NCBI GenBank assembly: GCA_030159075.1
Contig: BROG01000297.1
Coordinates: 547,501 to 611,500 of the forward strand
DNA length: 64,000 nucleotides
Direction: 5' to 3'
Source of the DNA: Atrina japonica
Lineage: Eukaryota; Mollusca; Bivalvia; Pterioida; Pinnidae
The notes beneath the pieces were generated by a model. The model searched no databases and was not told the origin of the DNA. It saw nothing but the letters and a program-made list of their open reading frames with translations. This document shows, piece after piece, positions 24,166 to 36,806 of this stretch (position 1 is the stretch's first letter; every line of letters begins with the position of its first letter). The position numbers and the translations under genes were made by a program.

Positions 24166-25964
24166 TTTGTTTTGTTTATTTATTGCATAGTATATACCTA
24201 TGTTAACACACACTCTTGTCAAGTTTCATTTAAGAGTAGGAATAGCTATATATCTATAACAATAAACTATAAATTTTTATATCCTCAGCAGTCAATATTT
24301 TATTTGATCTCTCCTTAGCATGGCTGTGATTTTATTGATTCTGTATCGACCATTGGACAGGTGTAACAGCAGCTTCAGGACATTGTTACATCGTAAAACG
24401 GCAGCTTGCCTGCCCGTCCTTTATACACTCGAGTCGAAAAGGAAAGTTGTAACAGTACAAAGTGTTAAGTGTGGCACTTATTGTATTGATAACACATTTC
24501 ACGGTAATAATTGAAGTGTTCATTTATAGGTAGGTAAAAAGTTGGATTCACACGGCATTGTGACAATAGCTTCATTAACACCTGGGTAAAAATGACGCAT
24601 GTAATTGTGTATGGTATATACGTGAAGAAAAATTACTTATGTATAGAGTAATTCATTATAAAAGTATTATTAAGACTAAATATTATAGGACTCTGTGGTA
24701 CTTATATTCATATTCCATTTTGAAAAGCATTTTATGTCACACTTGACAATTTTTCACTTATTTGGTGGCAGCCAGTATTTAATGCTAGAGAAGGGAACCC
24801 GGTTACAATGTACCCAGGAAGAAACCACCAGCTTAGGTTCCAGTGAGGTTCAAACCTGCACTAATAAAATGTGAAAGACATTATAATTTAAAGGGTGATG
24901 CTGTAACACTCATCTATGCAGACCCCTTTACCATTAATTGATGTCAGTATCATAATCACTTTCACGGATTATATAAATTATAAAGTTTTATGATTTTTCT
25001 GAAACAATTGTGTTTAATGTGATTATGTTTTCTTGGTAGTATACCCCAACACCATCTAGCATTTGTGTCTTGTATGGGTTACGTTTGTTCTATTATATTC
25101 ATTATAAGGAATGATCAAAGTATCATAGGGACAAGAAAACAAACTGTCACCTATTGTCAGAAAGCTAGAAAAAAACCTTCATTGAACTTCCAAAGTTCTT
25201 AGATTTCCAAAAAGAGTGGGGTTTCTAGCCCTCTAATGGATACTTGCCTTACATTTTACCCTCCCAGACATGTTCACCTCTTATAGCTAAAAATCGGTAG
25301 ATTTACGCCTCCAAAGAGGTAACATTGCGCGCAACATTTTTGTGGTGTTTTAGCAACCACATTTCTTCAAAAATGTGAGGTCAAACAGTGTTAGCCCTGA
25401 AAATGTATTGGCCAATTGGCAAACATCAATTTTCATAGGACAATTTTAATTTTCGTTGGCTAAAATTAAAAATCCTTAAAAAAAAATCACATCTCATCTA
25501 TTTAGTTACTTAACATTATTATTACAGATAAGGGGACCTTTTGTGATTTTTCTTTTAATCCAAAATTATAAAAAAAAAAAGGGTAAAGAAAATGTAAAGT
25601 GTAACATGTTGTTTGGTTGAAGAGAAATGAAAAGTACATAGAAACATATAGGTTAGTAACTCTGACGTATAAGCAAAATTCTGCCAAATGTTAATCGCAT
25701 TAAAATCTTTGTAATTTTATCGTTGATAAATTTTTTATTCATTTGTGATATAAGCGGCATATACATGTCCATGTCAAACCATATCATACTTATTAACTCT
25801 TTTTTTTGCGGGGGTTAATTTTTTTATATAGATTTTTATCACTTCTAGTTCATATTTTTGTAAGTCTAATTGAGGTGTGGAATATTATTATGAGATGAAA
25901 TTGTTAGCGATATTAGTGGCCTCATATCATTTGCTCTTTGTTTGACCACAGGAACCTGATAGGT

Positions 25965-25966
<2 letters not shown>
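24163..25966. other. Non-coding with a degraded SINE
   Basis: Bases 24722-24932 are a diverged antisense copy of SINE family B: cattttatgtcacacttgac tail side, cccggttacaatgtaccc body, aggttcaaacctgcac B-box region. The rest, including short T and A runs, holds nothing I recognise. Confidence 0.6.

Positions 25967-26013
<47 letters not shown>
25967..26013. repeat. (AT)n microsatellite
   Basis: About 23 AT dinucleotides, uninterrupted. Confidence 0.96.
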
Positions 26014-26027
<14 letters not shown>

Positions 26028-26109
26028 GACAAATTTGACTACCTTTGTGTGCCTGGAAATTGTATTGTTTTAAATACTTTTATTTTTCTGTAAACAATAT
26101 ATTTGGGGT

Positions 26110-26905
26110 TACTGTACTAAACAGGATGTTCTACTGCCAGAATACTATAGTAAACAGGATGTAGTATTACCAGAATACTATAGTAAACAGGATGTAGTAT
26201 TACCAGAATACTGTACTAAACAGGATGTAGTATTACCAGAATACTGTACTAAACAGGATGTAGTATTACCAGAATACTGTACTAAACAGGATGTAGTATT
26301 ACCAGAATACTGTAGTAAACAGGATGTAGTATTACCAGAATACTGTACTAAACAGGATGTAGTATTACCAGAATACTGTAGTAAACAGGATGTAGTATTA
26401 CCAGAATACTGTACTAAACAGGATGTGTTTATTACCAGAATACTGTACTAAACAGGATGTGTTAGTACCATAGTACTGTAGTTAACAGGTGTGATAGTAC
26501 CATAATACTATACTAAACAGGATGTTCTACTGCCAGAATACTGTAGTAAACAGGATGTAGTATTACCAGAATAGTGTACTAAACATGATGTAGTATTACC
26601 AGAATAGTGTAGTAAACAGGATGTAGTATTACCATAAAACTATCCTAAACAAGATGTAGTATTACAAGAATACTGTACTTAACAGGATGTGGTACTACCA
26701 GAATACTGTACTAAACAGGATGTGGTTCTACCAGAATACTGTACTTAACAGGATGTGGTACCACTATGATACTGTACTAAACAGGATGTGGTTTTACCAT
26801 GATACTAAACAGGATGTGGTACTGTAATAATACTATACTAAACAGGATGTAGTATTACCATAATACTGTACTAAACAGGATGTGGTACTAGCATAATACT
26901 TGTTT
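26110..26905. repeat. 33-bp minisatellite
   Basis: About 24 copies of a unit reading aatactgtactaaacaggat plus gtagtattaccag. The left half is highly homogeneous with two alternating variants (gtacta and gtagta). The right half (26460-26905) is degenerate with indels. Confidence 0.97.
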
Positions 26906-27655
26906 TTCTAGCTAGTTAATTGTATCATATTTGGGGTCAGCTCGTATATTTTCAATATGTCTAATTTAAAACCAATCAAAATGTCAGAAATATGAATTAT
27001 TATGCATATTTTATTTTAATATTTGATATGTTTTTACATTTGCACATCCGCTGGAAACTTCGTAAAGAATTAATCTATTCTTTTGTGTTGGTATCAGCTG
27101 ATTTTATTGACTCAATACAATATTTATGATAAACTCATAATATACAGATACCTTCCTCATTTGCAATTCATTTTTAGGGCAGTGTTTTAATTATTCTCTT
27201 TAAAATTATAATTTTATCTAATTTTTTTTTAATTTCCTAGGTAATTCATTCACTTTTGAATGATAATCTATTCACCTGTATATGAATGTTGTTTACCTGT
27301 AGTTTGTATAGAACAAATTCTATATTTGCTTTTACCTGCATTTTTAAAATCAAAATGACATTGATTTTTTGGTTTTTTTTCAGTTGTGTTTGCAAATAAT
27401 TACCATTTAAATTGAGAATGAATTTTAATTCATTTTTCGATTTAAATTGTAATTATGTATATTTTGCTGAATCAGTATATTGATATATTCATTTTCTCTA
27501 TCTCTCTACCTGTCTCTTGTTTCTGTTGTTCTCAGTTAGGTGTAGTCATTTTAATTAAACACCTGAGTTATCACCTGGGCACCTCAAAGTGTACATTTCA
27601 TTAATTCAGCTCTACGTTGATAAGATAACATTTTGATAATTATTGCAAAGCATGC
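26906..27655. other. Non-coding, nothing recognised
   Basis: AT-rich DNA without tandem structure, long open frames or copies elsewhere in the window that I can see. Confidence 0.45.
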
Positions 27656-28116
27656 TTAAAGGGGCATTAACTGTGTTTAACCCCCCCACCCCCCCCCCCC
27701 CCCCCCCCCCCCAAAAAAATAATAAAAAAAATAATTTCCGTCTTTTACTACTTGTACTTGATGTACCATAACAAATAAGAGCTATACACAGGCATAGAAA
27801 ATCTTATATTCCAATATTTTTTTTGTAAAAATTGCTTGAGAAACCTAAGTTTGGCACTTGATTAACTCAACCTTACTATTTGTATATGAATACCACACTG
27901 GACCTGACCTTATTTTCACAAAATTTATAGGAAAGTTGAGTTGAAAAAATGCCAAGTTTAAGTTTCTCAAGCAATTTTCACAAAATATATAGGAATTTAA
28001 GATTTTTAATGTCTGTGTATATCTCTTTTTTATTGTATTATCATGCTAAATAGTAAAAAAGGAAAAGTTTAAAAAAAAAAAAGCAAAAAAAACCCCACAG
28101 CTTAAATGCCTCTTAA
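27656..28116. mobile_element. TTAA-flanked foldback MITE, copy 2
   Basis: TTAA at 27656-27659 and 28113-28116; termini AGGGGCATTAACTGTGTT and the inverse of AGAGGCATTTAAGCTGTG. It contains a long C-run (27680-27712) and the inverted arms typical of the family (ataggaa, gaaacctaagtttggc). Same family as 13088-13505 and 63076-63451. Confidence 0.87.
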
Positions 28117-28535
28117 ATCACAACTCACATGGCAGACTTGACTATCACTTTCGGATAATTCTGTTTGAAGTCTTACTAGAATGCAGTTAAAGTATGGTTT
28201 TCAGCAATATTTCAAGTTTCAAGAAACTAGGCCTATTTCCTAAGCCAAAAACATAGGTCTGGCTAAAGTTGTAGGGTCAGACAAGCCAATTCTGGAAGTA
28301 TCAAAACTACTTTTTAAACATATTTTTGTCATTTATATGTAAACAAAGATGCTAATTCAACTTGAGACAAAAACAGTCGGATACCGCTTTGAGGGAGAGA
28401 TGGAGTAATCTGCATCTTGTGCATGAAATTTTGTTTGTTTATGACTTGTCAAGCCTCGTCATGGACAAATAAAATTTTGTGCACTCGGATTGAGATTTCA
28501 CCAACCCTCCCTCCCTCCCTCAAAGTGGTAGTTAG
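28117..28535. other. Non-coding, nothing recognised
   Basis: Short ccctccctccctccctc patch at 28506-28520. Nothing else noted. Confidence 0.45.
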
Positions 28536-28539
28536 ATTT

Positions 28540-29045
28540 TTCCATTCTGATGGTAGACTAATCAAATGTGCTTGTTTTATCACAGTTTTGATGGTAGACT
28601 AATCTTACGTGTTTGTTTTGTCTCTGTTCTGGGAAGACTAATCATATGCGTGTTTTGTCTCCATTCTGATAGTACAGTAATCATGTACTTGTCTCCGTTC
28701 CGATGGTTTTCAGACTTAATCATGTGCTTGTGTTGTCTCCGTTCCGATGGTTTTCAGACTTAATCATGTGCTTGTGTTGTCTCCGTTCTGATGGTTTTCA
28801 GACTTAGTCATGTGTTTGTGTTGTCTCTGTTCTGATGCAAGTCTAATCATATGCTTGTTTTATCTTTGTTCTTATGGCAGACTAATCATGTGCTTGTTTT
28901 GTCTCTGTTCTGATGGTAGACTAATCATGTGCTTGTTTTGTCTTTGTTCTGATGGTAGGCTAATCATATGTGCGTGTATTGCCTTTGTTCTGATGGAAGG
29001 CTAATCATGTGCTTTTTTTGTCTCCGTTCTGACTGTAGACTTATC
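28540..29045. repeat. 39-44-bp minisatellite
   Basis: About 12 copies of a unit with tctgatggtagactaatcat plus gtgcttgttttgtctctgt. Copies around 28700-28800 carry a longer variant with gatggttttcagacttaatc. Confidence 0.93.
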
Positions 29046-29244
29046 ATATACATTTCACTTAGAGACTCTGTGTCAGATGTGTGAAGTATGTGAAATTTAA
29101 ACTTCACACTGACCACAAATAAAGGATAAAGCAGGAAGATCAATAACGAACATCCCCTGCATATCACCCAACTGTAATCAGATTTCACTAAGCTGACTTT
29201 CACATCTGTAGGCGTATGTCATTGTAAAGTACCGATAATAAACA

Positions 29245-29337
29245 CATATCTCATCTACCCCTGAAAAAACAATGGACTCTTCTGTAAATCAGTGATTAAG
29301 ACCAGTTCAAATGTGTCTTTAGGGGTGAATGAGTTAA
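29245..29337 (-). mobile_element. 95-bp mini-MITE (TTAA type), copy
   Basis: Antisense copy: ctacccctgaaaaaac on the left, gtgtctttaggggtgaatga plus gttaa on the right. Near-palindromic ends. Same family as 36450-36546 and 52929-53023. Confidence 0.8.
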
Positions 29338-30240
29338 CAATATATTTTGTCTTTCATATATAACAACAGGAACTGTTATTTGCCTGATTATATATCTTTG
29401 TTCCTCTTTCGGTACTGCGTTATCATTTTCATTTGATTTAATTGTTCTTCTTTTTTTTTTAACTATAGGGCATTCTGCTGTATATCTAAAAATCAATTGT
29501 TTTTTTTTTCTTTTTTTTTCTCATTATTCTTCATTTTAAAATCTCTTTAAAGAATAATTACTCAAATAACCTTTTTATAAACATACCAAAAATTCAATTT
29601 ACTAGCTTGATCCTATGTTTTTTATGGTAGGATAACATTAGATCTAATATCGCAATCACCGGATCAAACAGATCAGATCATATCGCCTGTTCTGAGTAGC
29701 CATTTCTTTTGAATCTGAAAATGTACAGCCCAGGGCTGTTTGTTACAAAAGATTCTACTGTGCATCGAGATTCCCATTTTGTGGCATTTCTTTCAATAAT
29801 GATCTAAAGAAACATCCTGAACAGGGCTCTACATTTCAGAAGATTTTTATTTTGATATTTCTGTGTGAAGGAAGAATCCTGTATGTATTATCTGTTCAAA
29901 AACTAAATGGTTGTCTGTTACTCAAGGTTTGACTGTACAGTTAGAACTTAATATCTATAAGAAAATATCGTTTGTTATCAGTTTAACACAGGATTCATTT
30001 GAAAGGTTTTCAATGTAAATATTGATACTTACACCCGTCTTGAAAGACCATTGCTTCTGCCACTGATAGGTTTGGTGTCTTACAAGACAGATTGTCTCAC
30101 AAAAGACGTCTTATCTAAATGAATTTTTAATTCAGAGGTTCTTAGGATGTGGATGTGTCAAAATACGGTAGTGTGCATACTGATAGGTGTTACTGCATAA
30201 CAAGGTCTTTGTAATATATAGACAATCCAGGAACATCCGT
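29338..30240. other. Non-coding, nothing recognised
   Basis: AT-rich DNA. No motif or repeat that I can identify. Confidence 0.4.
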
Positions 30241-30720
30241 TAAGGCCCTGTCACACATTAACCATTTGTCAAAGGTATTCCCGCATACGAAAAAATTCAT
30301 AAATCATTGGCATACGTCGAACTTTTGCTGTCGCCCCATCACACGTTAAGGATTTGTTGAACGTATGCGGACCTATGAAAAAATTTATCAAAAATTCATC
30401 AAAGGTTGGCATACTTCGAACTGTCGCTGTAATATCGTATACTATGGACATTTACAGACAACGTGTAGGTAGGTGTGTTAACGATAGTATAGTGTACCCA
30501 CAACTTACTCCAGCGTACGCGAAACATCACTCATAAGCTGGCATATTACAAAAAAGTTTTGTGCATGCAGAAACGTTTTCGATGATCTTGCAGTTCTTCA
30601 ACTTATGCCAAATTATGCCAGCATGTACCAGTGTGTCGTAAACTTATACAGAATATACTTACAACTTACCCAATGTATGTCAGCATATTAACCAAATTTT
30701 TCATACGCATACGTTGGCTA
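30241..30720. mobile_element. Probable degraded MITE, ggccctgtcacac type
   Basis: Starts ggccctgtcacacattaac, and a second ccccatcacacgttaag word lies at 30332. Several catacg/cgtatg words occur in both orientations (aacgtatgcgg, catacgttggc). I recall the ggccctgtcacac start from bivalve MITEs, but no matching right end was found and the right boundary is approximate. Confidence 0.4.
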
Positions 30721-31978
30721 AATCTTCAATGTGTAGATTTCTGCAGAAATGGTCTCTTAAGAAAAGTGGTCATTAACGACAGTGGTGTGTTATTACGGGT
30801 TCTACTGTATTTGATGAAATACACTCACTGAATTTTATGTCACATTGTACCAGAGATTGTAAATCCGTCTTTTTTTTTCTGATCAATAATTACAAAGATA
30901 ATGGCATACATACAGATTATTTGCATATTCATGAAATAAAATCATTCTTTCTACTTGTTTTCCAAATTTGCATAATAGTATAAGAACCCACTCTTGTTCT
31001 TTTATGCCATTTCTGATTTGAATAATGTTATATCTCTCAAAGTTTATTCTTTTCCTATTACTCATGACCAAAAGAAATATAAAATTAAATACATGCATTT
31101 GGTTTCGGCTCTTCTCTTTTGGTATAAATTGATTTATATCTGGATTCATATGTTTGCAAGTGTTTGTAGCCAGTATAATGTCCCATTATAAACTGAAAAT
31201 TAATGAAGCCAGTCCTTACTGCAGACGTGCTGAATCTATAAGATACAGCTTTTAGCTTTTGGCGAACAAAATCGAAGAGAGCTTTGGCGGGATTAATTGG
31301 TAACAAATTCAGCTGTCGTGGTAATGCACAGTATAAGCTGACGTTGTATGGTAAATTGGATTTTTCCTCTTTTTCTTAAAAAAAAAGTGTTCTTTCCAGA
31401 GATATTCATAACTGCTTAATGACATGCATTAGACTACAGGAGTTCAAAATATGATTATGAAATGTTGTGATAATTATGAAATGTTTGGTCGAGAAGAAAT
31501 CCGGAATTGAAGGAAACAGTCAGGAAAGAAGTCCAGAAATGAAGGCAATCTTAGTATTTGTAGTAATTAGAATCTGTAGTTATCTCACCGGGAATCTAGT
31601 TGTTTGGTATCAAATGATCTATCGGATACTGGACTTATCTTGACAGTGTATATAGAATGTTAAACATTGATTTATATTATAGATATCTGTAAAACTAAAT
31701 GTATATCACAAGAGAATGGTACATACAGTAAAAATGACCTGAAATAAAGTACAATCCATTGGTTAATTTGTATTTAAGGGAGGGGGTTGAAGGAGGGATG
31801 GTAGGTTGGTAGGGAGTTTTTCCATGGCAATCTGAATGCATTGAAATGGGGAACTATCAAACATTTTTTGTATATATTGTGACAATCTGCATTTTGTAAT
31901 AGGAATATATCACCAAAAATTTGGAAATACGATAGAGAAGATATACATTTGTATATAATGTATATATAATTTTATATC
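30721..31978. other. Non-coding, nothing recognised
   Basis: No repeat copies, tandem structure or coding signature noted. Minus-strand frames of 73-88 codons near 30.9-31.3 kb carry no known motif. Confidence 0.4.
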
Positions 31979-31979
31979 T

Positions 31980-32250
31980 ACAGTGAAACTTGTATATAAC
32001 GACCTCCTTAGGGACACAAAAAAACCTGTTTTTATAGGGAGGTGGTCTTTATATAGAGGTTGATTTGTACACAAATGGTACTATTGGGGACAGCAAAAAA
32101 CGGGCTTTGTGACGAGGTGGTCTTTATACACAGAAGGTTGCTAAAGCAGTTTTTACTGCATTTCTTTTACATTAATTTAATGGTACTATTGGGATCTTTG
32201 TGACTAGGTGGTCTTTATACGCAGGTGGTTGCTAAAGCAGGTTTTACTGT
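31980..32250 (+). mobile_element. TA-flanked MITE, CAGTGAAAC type
   Basis: Flanked by TA, starts cagtgaaacttgtatataac and ends gctaaagcaggttttactg. The inner part (ggtggtctttata) is duplicated in this copy, making it longer than the about 180-bp basic form. Confidence 0.85.
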
Positions 32251-33160
32251 AGTACCCAATGAAAGACAAAATACTCCCTGTGTACAATTTGTTTATCATC
32301 GGTTATGATTTGTGTTGGGTCCAAAACTTCTAGCTACCATCCAAAAGTGTTAAGTATGCAGTTGACATTAGTAAGAATGCAATTATCTTGTAATGGTCTA
32401 TTGAGTGTGGAAAAAAAATTCTGCAAAGATTAATGATTTGTAACTCTTCGGTCCTTTCTGGAGTCTTTTTTGTAAGGGACTTAAATTATTTTTAACCCAA
32501 TTAAAATGGTTCACATGGCTTAATAAAAATTACTGAGCGAGAATTAATCATACATTTCTGTAATTTTTTCTCCATTTCTCCTCTCACAAGATGTGTAATT
32601 AGAATTCTAATGTTATTCAAATTGAAGTTCAAGTGATTATAAATCAAGTGAATTATTTATAAATTTACAAAGATCAATATCATGCCCATATAATCAGAGC
32701 ATGAATCCGCTGAACTATTTTAAAAAAAACATTTAATTTAAAAAACGTGTTAGTTAGAATTATAAGACATAAATTAACGGGGTATCAACTAGTCAATTTT
32801 CAAGGTTAAAATTAGCAAATAATTTCGGTAGAATAGAATGTAGTACTAGTAATAAAATTTGAGTAAACAGTTTTGATTGAAATTCATGACAGCACATTAA
32901 TGTTTACAGTTCTGAATCTGAGTATTGCAATAGTATGATAAGAGTCTTAATGCTCTTGTTCCTAGTCTGAAGAAATGATAACAAAATCTCTTACATTGTA
33001 TTTTGTTTGTTTATTTTTTTATTTATTTATTTATTTATTTACTTATTTATTTAGATAAAACTAAACAATATTGTTTTGGGGTAAAGACAATGCTATCATC
33101 AAATATTTTACCTGAATCCTACATGTACATCTGAAAAAAAAAAATGGCAGCTACCATATA
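32251..33160. other. Non-coding, nothing recognised
   Basis: AT-rich. A short (TTTA)n tract at about 33015-33052. Confidence 0.45.
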
Positions 33161-33340
33161 CAGTCAAACCTGAATATAGTGGCCACCCAAGTGACCAGAA
33201 AATATTGACCTTTATGTGCAGGTGCCCCTTATACACAGGTTCAATTTAGTTGAAGTGTGCAGTCAAGGGACTTGAAAAAAACTGGCTTTTATAAACAGGT
33301 AATCCTTATATAGAGGTGGTCGCTATAGCAGGTTTTACTG
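33161..33340 (+). mobile_element. TA-flanked MITE, diverged copy
   Basis: Starts cagtcaaacctgaatatagt and ends gctatagcaggttttactg, TA on both sides. Sequence between is a diverged form of the family. A SINE-B tail fragment (ttgagtgtggcgtaaaacgc) follows at about 33350. Confidence 0.75.
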
Positions 33341-33539
33341 TAACTGAAAAACTGTTGAGTGTGGCGTAAAACGCTATTTAAAATTCAAAGAAAATATTCA
33401 GTTATAATATACAAGTTTGATATACCGAAATGTATTTTTGACTTTTAAATAAGCTATGAATATTCATATTAAAATTATTTCATATTCTGAAACCATACAG
33501 AAACAGATGGTCAGATTGTGATGTAAATTCTCTTAAACT

Positions 33540-34010
33540 AGACCCGACTTAAATTTTGGTCTTTGTCATACTTTGCCTCCATGTCTGAAATGCAAATGAA
33601 TGCAGTTGTAGCCATGCAAGAACGAGAACGGCAATCATAACTTTCGCCGCTTGCTTCGTAGTAGATGAAAATGTGAGAAACAGATGAACTTTTATGTTCA
33701 AATCATTAATGGAATTAGGGCTACATGTAAACATTCTATCCTTCCTATTACATTTAATGATAGCCCCTAGAAAACGGATGGTAACCAAGTTATTGTTGTA
33801 TTTCGTTTCACATTTTCAAATCCACCAATATCTTGCCAATCTAATTATCGCCTTTTCAGTAGTAATTATAGAATGGCGATGAGTCGGAGAGGACACATTT
33901 CTTCCACATTTGTCAAATATTGCGGGAGTTGACCTACAATTACAAATAAAAGTGCAAAGTGAAACAACGTGTAATTGATTTTTTCTCCCGTTTTTCTGCA
34001 ATAATTCTGT
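33540..34010. other. Repeat-free segment, possible regulatory element
   Basis: Less AT-rich and free of the repeats seen elsewhere. Contains a perfect octamer ATGCAAAT at 33590-33597 (POU-domain site consensus). On the minus strand a frame ending at 33549 encodes a hydrophobic stretch, VMIAVLVLAWLQLHSFAF, that looks like a signal peptide or a membrane helix, but the frame stops 12 residues later. I cannot assign a gene. Confidence 0.3.
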
Positions 34011-34316
34011 GGGTCTTTATCTTTTTTTGTAGTAGCAGAAAGAAATGTTGTTTTTTTAACAAGACATTTATGAGATGTTCTGTATGGTTAGAGAATTGTA
34101 TGGTGATATGACAATTATTGTCTTAATGTGCAATCTTAGAAGAAAGTTTATAACAAGATACAGATAAATGATTTACACTATATGTATAACTCTTATTGGC
34201 ACTGTTTGTTTGGTCAAGGAGAGGACCAGTGAGTGGGAAAATGTCTCGGCTTGCCACCTTTCCAAAGTTCTACTGAGGCATCCACACAGTTATATTTACA
34301 TAATTGGTGCAACTGA

Positions 34317-34500
34317 ATACTTATATCAGTCTAGGTGATGCCACCTAATACATATATCAGTCTAAGTGATGCCACCTAATACTTATATCAGTCTAAGTCA
34401 AGCCACTGAATATATTCATCAGTCTAAGTGATGCCACTGAATATTTCCATCAGTCTTAGTGTTGGTACTGAATACTTATATCAGTCTTTGCAGTACAAGT
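34317..34500. repeat. 31-bp minisatellite
   Basis: About five degenerate copies of acttatatcagtctaagtga plus tgccacctaat. Confidence 0.88.
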
Positions 34501-34689
34501 TTAACTTACATCAGTCATGGTGATATCATTATCAGTGTAAGTGGTATCACTTACACTTACTTCCATTGGTCATTGCCACTTATACTTACATCAATGTAAA
34601 TGATGCCACCCATACTTACATTAGTGTAGATGATGACATACTTATATCAGAATAAGAAGTATCATCTACACTCACTCCATCAGTCAAGG

Positions 34690-35095
34690 TGTTGTACTTA
34701 CACTTAAATCATTATGGCAGTACACTTATTTAAGTCAAGGTGTTGAACTTACACTTACATCATTATGGCAGTACACTTATTTTAGTCAAGGTGTTGTACC
34801 TACACTTACATCATTATGGCAGTACACTTATTTTAGTCAAGGTGTTGTACTTACACTTACATCATTATGGCAGTACACTTATTTAAGTCAAGGTGTTGTA
34901 CTTACACTTACATCATTATGGCAGTACACTTATTTAAGTCAAGGTGTTGTACTTACACTTACATCATTATGGCAGTACACTTATTTTAGTCAAGGTGTTG
35001 TACGTACACTTACATCATTATGGCAGTACACATATTTTAGTCAAGGTGTTGTACTTACACTTACATCATTATGGCAGTACACTTATTTTTATCAA
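34690..35095. repeat. 51-bp minisatellite
   Basis: Eight well-conserved copies of a unit with cattatggcagtacacttat, then ttaagtcaaggtgttgtac and ttacacttacat. The 17-codon unit opens an artefactual frame. Confidence 0.96.
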
Positions 35096-35590
35096 GGTGG
35101 TATTAGTTACATTTGGTAAGTCAAGGTGGTTTCTGTTTACTTACATCAGTCATGGTGGTGTCACTTATACATAAATCAAGGTGGTGTCAGTTATTATTAC
35201 ATCAGAGTGGTGTCATTTGTACTTACATCAGTCAAGGTGGTGTCAGATTTACTGACATCACTCTAGGTGGTGTCAGTTACATTTGGTCATTTAAGGTGGT
35301 GTCAGTTATATTTAAGTCAAGGTGGTATCAGATATACTTACATCAGTCAGGGTGGTATCAGTTATACTTACATTGGTCAGAGTGGTGTCAGTTTTACTGA
35401 AGTCAAGGTGGTGTCATTTATACTTATATCAGTCAGGATGATGTCAGTTTATTAACATCAGTCAAGGTGGTGTCAGTTTATTAATATCAGTCAAGGTGGG
35501 GTCACTTTATTAATATCAGTCAAGGTGGTATCAGTTTATTAATATCAGTCAAGGTGGTGTCAGTTTTACTTACATAAGTCAAGGTCTATC
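35096..35590. repeat. About 30-bp minisatellite
   Basis: About 15 degenerate copies of agtcaaggtggtgtcagttt plus acttacatc. It shares the word agtcaaggtg with the 51-bp array to its left, so the arrays probably derive from a common ancestor. Confidence 0.93.
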
Positions 35591-35636
35591 ATGCTGGAGT
35601 ATTTGTGGTTGATAATTTGTACATTAGTTTGAATAT

Positions 35637-35727
35637 TGTATTATAATTAATGTATTATAATTACTGTATTATAGTCACTGTATTATAATTACTGTATTAT
35701 AATTACTGTACATGTATTATAATTACC
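35637..35727. repeat. 14-bp tandem repeat
   Basis: About six copies of tgtattataattac. Confidence 0.9.
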
Positions 35728-36125
35728 ATAATGGTGATATGAAGCTTTTTCTCGACATACAATCTTGGCAGTTTTGATTGGAAGGGCTGCTCTAGTAAAG
35801 TGACGAAAATGATTTTATGGAACTTAAATAATACTAAATGCATCTTTTAATTAGGTTCATTGGAGCATAAGGTGAAATTTTATGTAAAGTCAATAGATTT
35901 TATCGGTCCAGGAGGAAGGCGTGAAGAATTATCTTGGGCAAAAGTTGTAATCAAGGAACACATCAATAATTTTATCTCCCATGGCAACTGATGAACTTCC
36001 TCCAATTTTTAAAACCATCTTGACTTTATGGAAAATAAGTGTATAGGTAAATCAATAATTCAAGATGAAATTTCTAAAGATTTTTTGTACCAAAGAAAAT
36101 GAAAAATAATCACATAAACACACCC

Positions 36126-36129
<4 letters not shown>

Positions 36130-36166
<37 letters not shown>

Positions 36167-36189
36167 CAGACAGACAGACAGACAGACAG
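36130..36189. repeat. (GA)n-(GACA)n microsatellite
   Basis: About 15 GA dinucleotides followed by about six GACA units. Confidence 0.95.
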
Positions 36190-36195
36190 GAAGAG

Positions 36196-36262
36196 AGACA
36201 TCCCTAGAGACACATTTGGACCGACTTAAATCATTGATTCATAGAAGAGTTCATTGCTTCTA
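36196..36262 (+). mobile_element. 95-bp mini-MITE, truncated copy
   Basis: Shows cctagagacacatttggacc and gattcatagaagagttcatt, the central part of the family. Both TTAA ends are missing. Confidence 0.65.
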
Positions 36263-36449
36263 AGCATATGATAAGTTAAAGTGAGGTCCCATGTCATAAA
36301 CCTCTCTGCAATAACTTAACACTTTAAACCCTACAGGGAATAATAGACTGGTCTAAACAATACAAAAGAGCATACCATCTAGAAACTTAGGGTTGGAAGG
36401 GTTAAATTCAGAGTACAGGCCAAATTTTGTGGCATTCCACATTATATCT

Positions 36450-36546
36450 TTAACCCACTCACCCCTAAAGACACATTTGGACTGGTCTATGTTATTTATT
36501 TTAAGTACCAGTACAGTCCATTATTATTCAGGGGTAAATGTGTTAA
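36450..36546 (+). mobile_element. 95-bp mini-MITE (TTAA type), full copy
   Basis: TTAA at both ends (36450-36453, 36543-36546). Left arm cccactcacccctaaagaca, right arm ttcaggggtaaatgtg. The ends are imperfect inverses of each other. Confidence 0.82.
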
Positions 36547-36636
36547 AGTGAACAGTCCTCAGCAGGATGTAAAACAATGTGTATTTGTTTTTGCTAGTGA
36601 TTTGCAAAGAGGAGAGTATTTTGTCTTTTTAACTGT

Positions 36637-36806
36637 TAGTCAGAGTTATATCCCATGTCAGCAGGTATCGATTGTGACGTCATGTCTTTATGTGAGAAAA
36701 CAACGTGGTTTTCACACACAAACATGATGTCACAGTTGATGACTTTTCTCATTTTACGTACAAACAAATGACATCACAATCAATACCTGCTATGAGGGGT
36801 GATAAC
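36637..36806. mobile_element. Foldback MITE with CRE-like sites in its arms
   Basis: Left arm cagagttatatcccatgtca then gcaggtatcgattgtgacgt; right arm is its inverse (gacatcacaatcaatacctg, then tgataactctgg). Arms of about 65 bases, loop of about 30. A perfect TGACGTCA (CREB/ATF consensus) lies at 36675-36682 in the left arm; the right arm has TGATGTCA on the opposite strand. Confidence 0.85.

Noticed and set aside
26110..26905. CRISPR array
   Set aside because: The units are contiguous 33-bp repeats without unique spacers, in a eukaryotic genome.
33549..33788. A GPCR (helix 6-like segment)
   Set aside because: Only one hydrophobic stretch, the CWxP signature is absent and a stop follows within 12 residues. 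Kept only as a weak observation.
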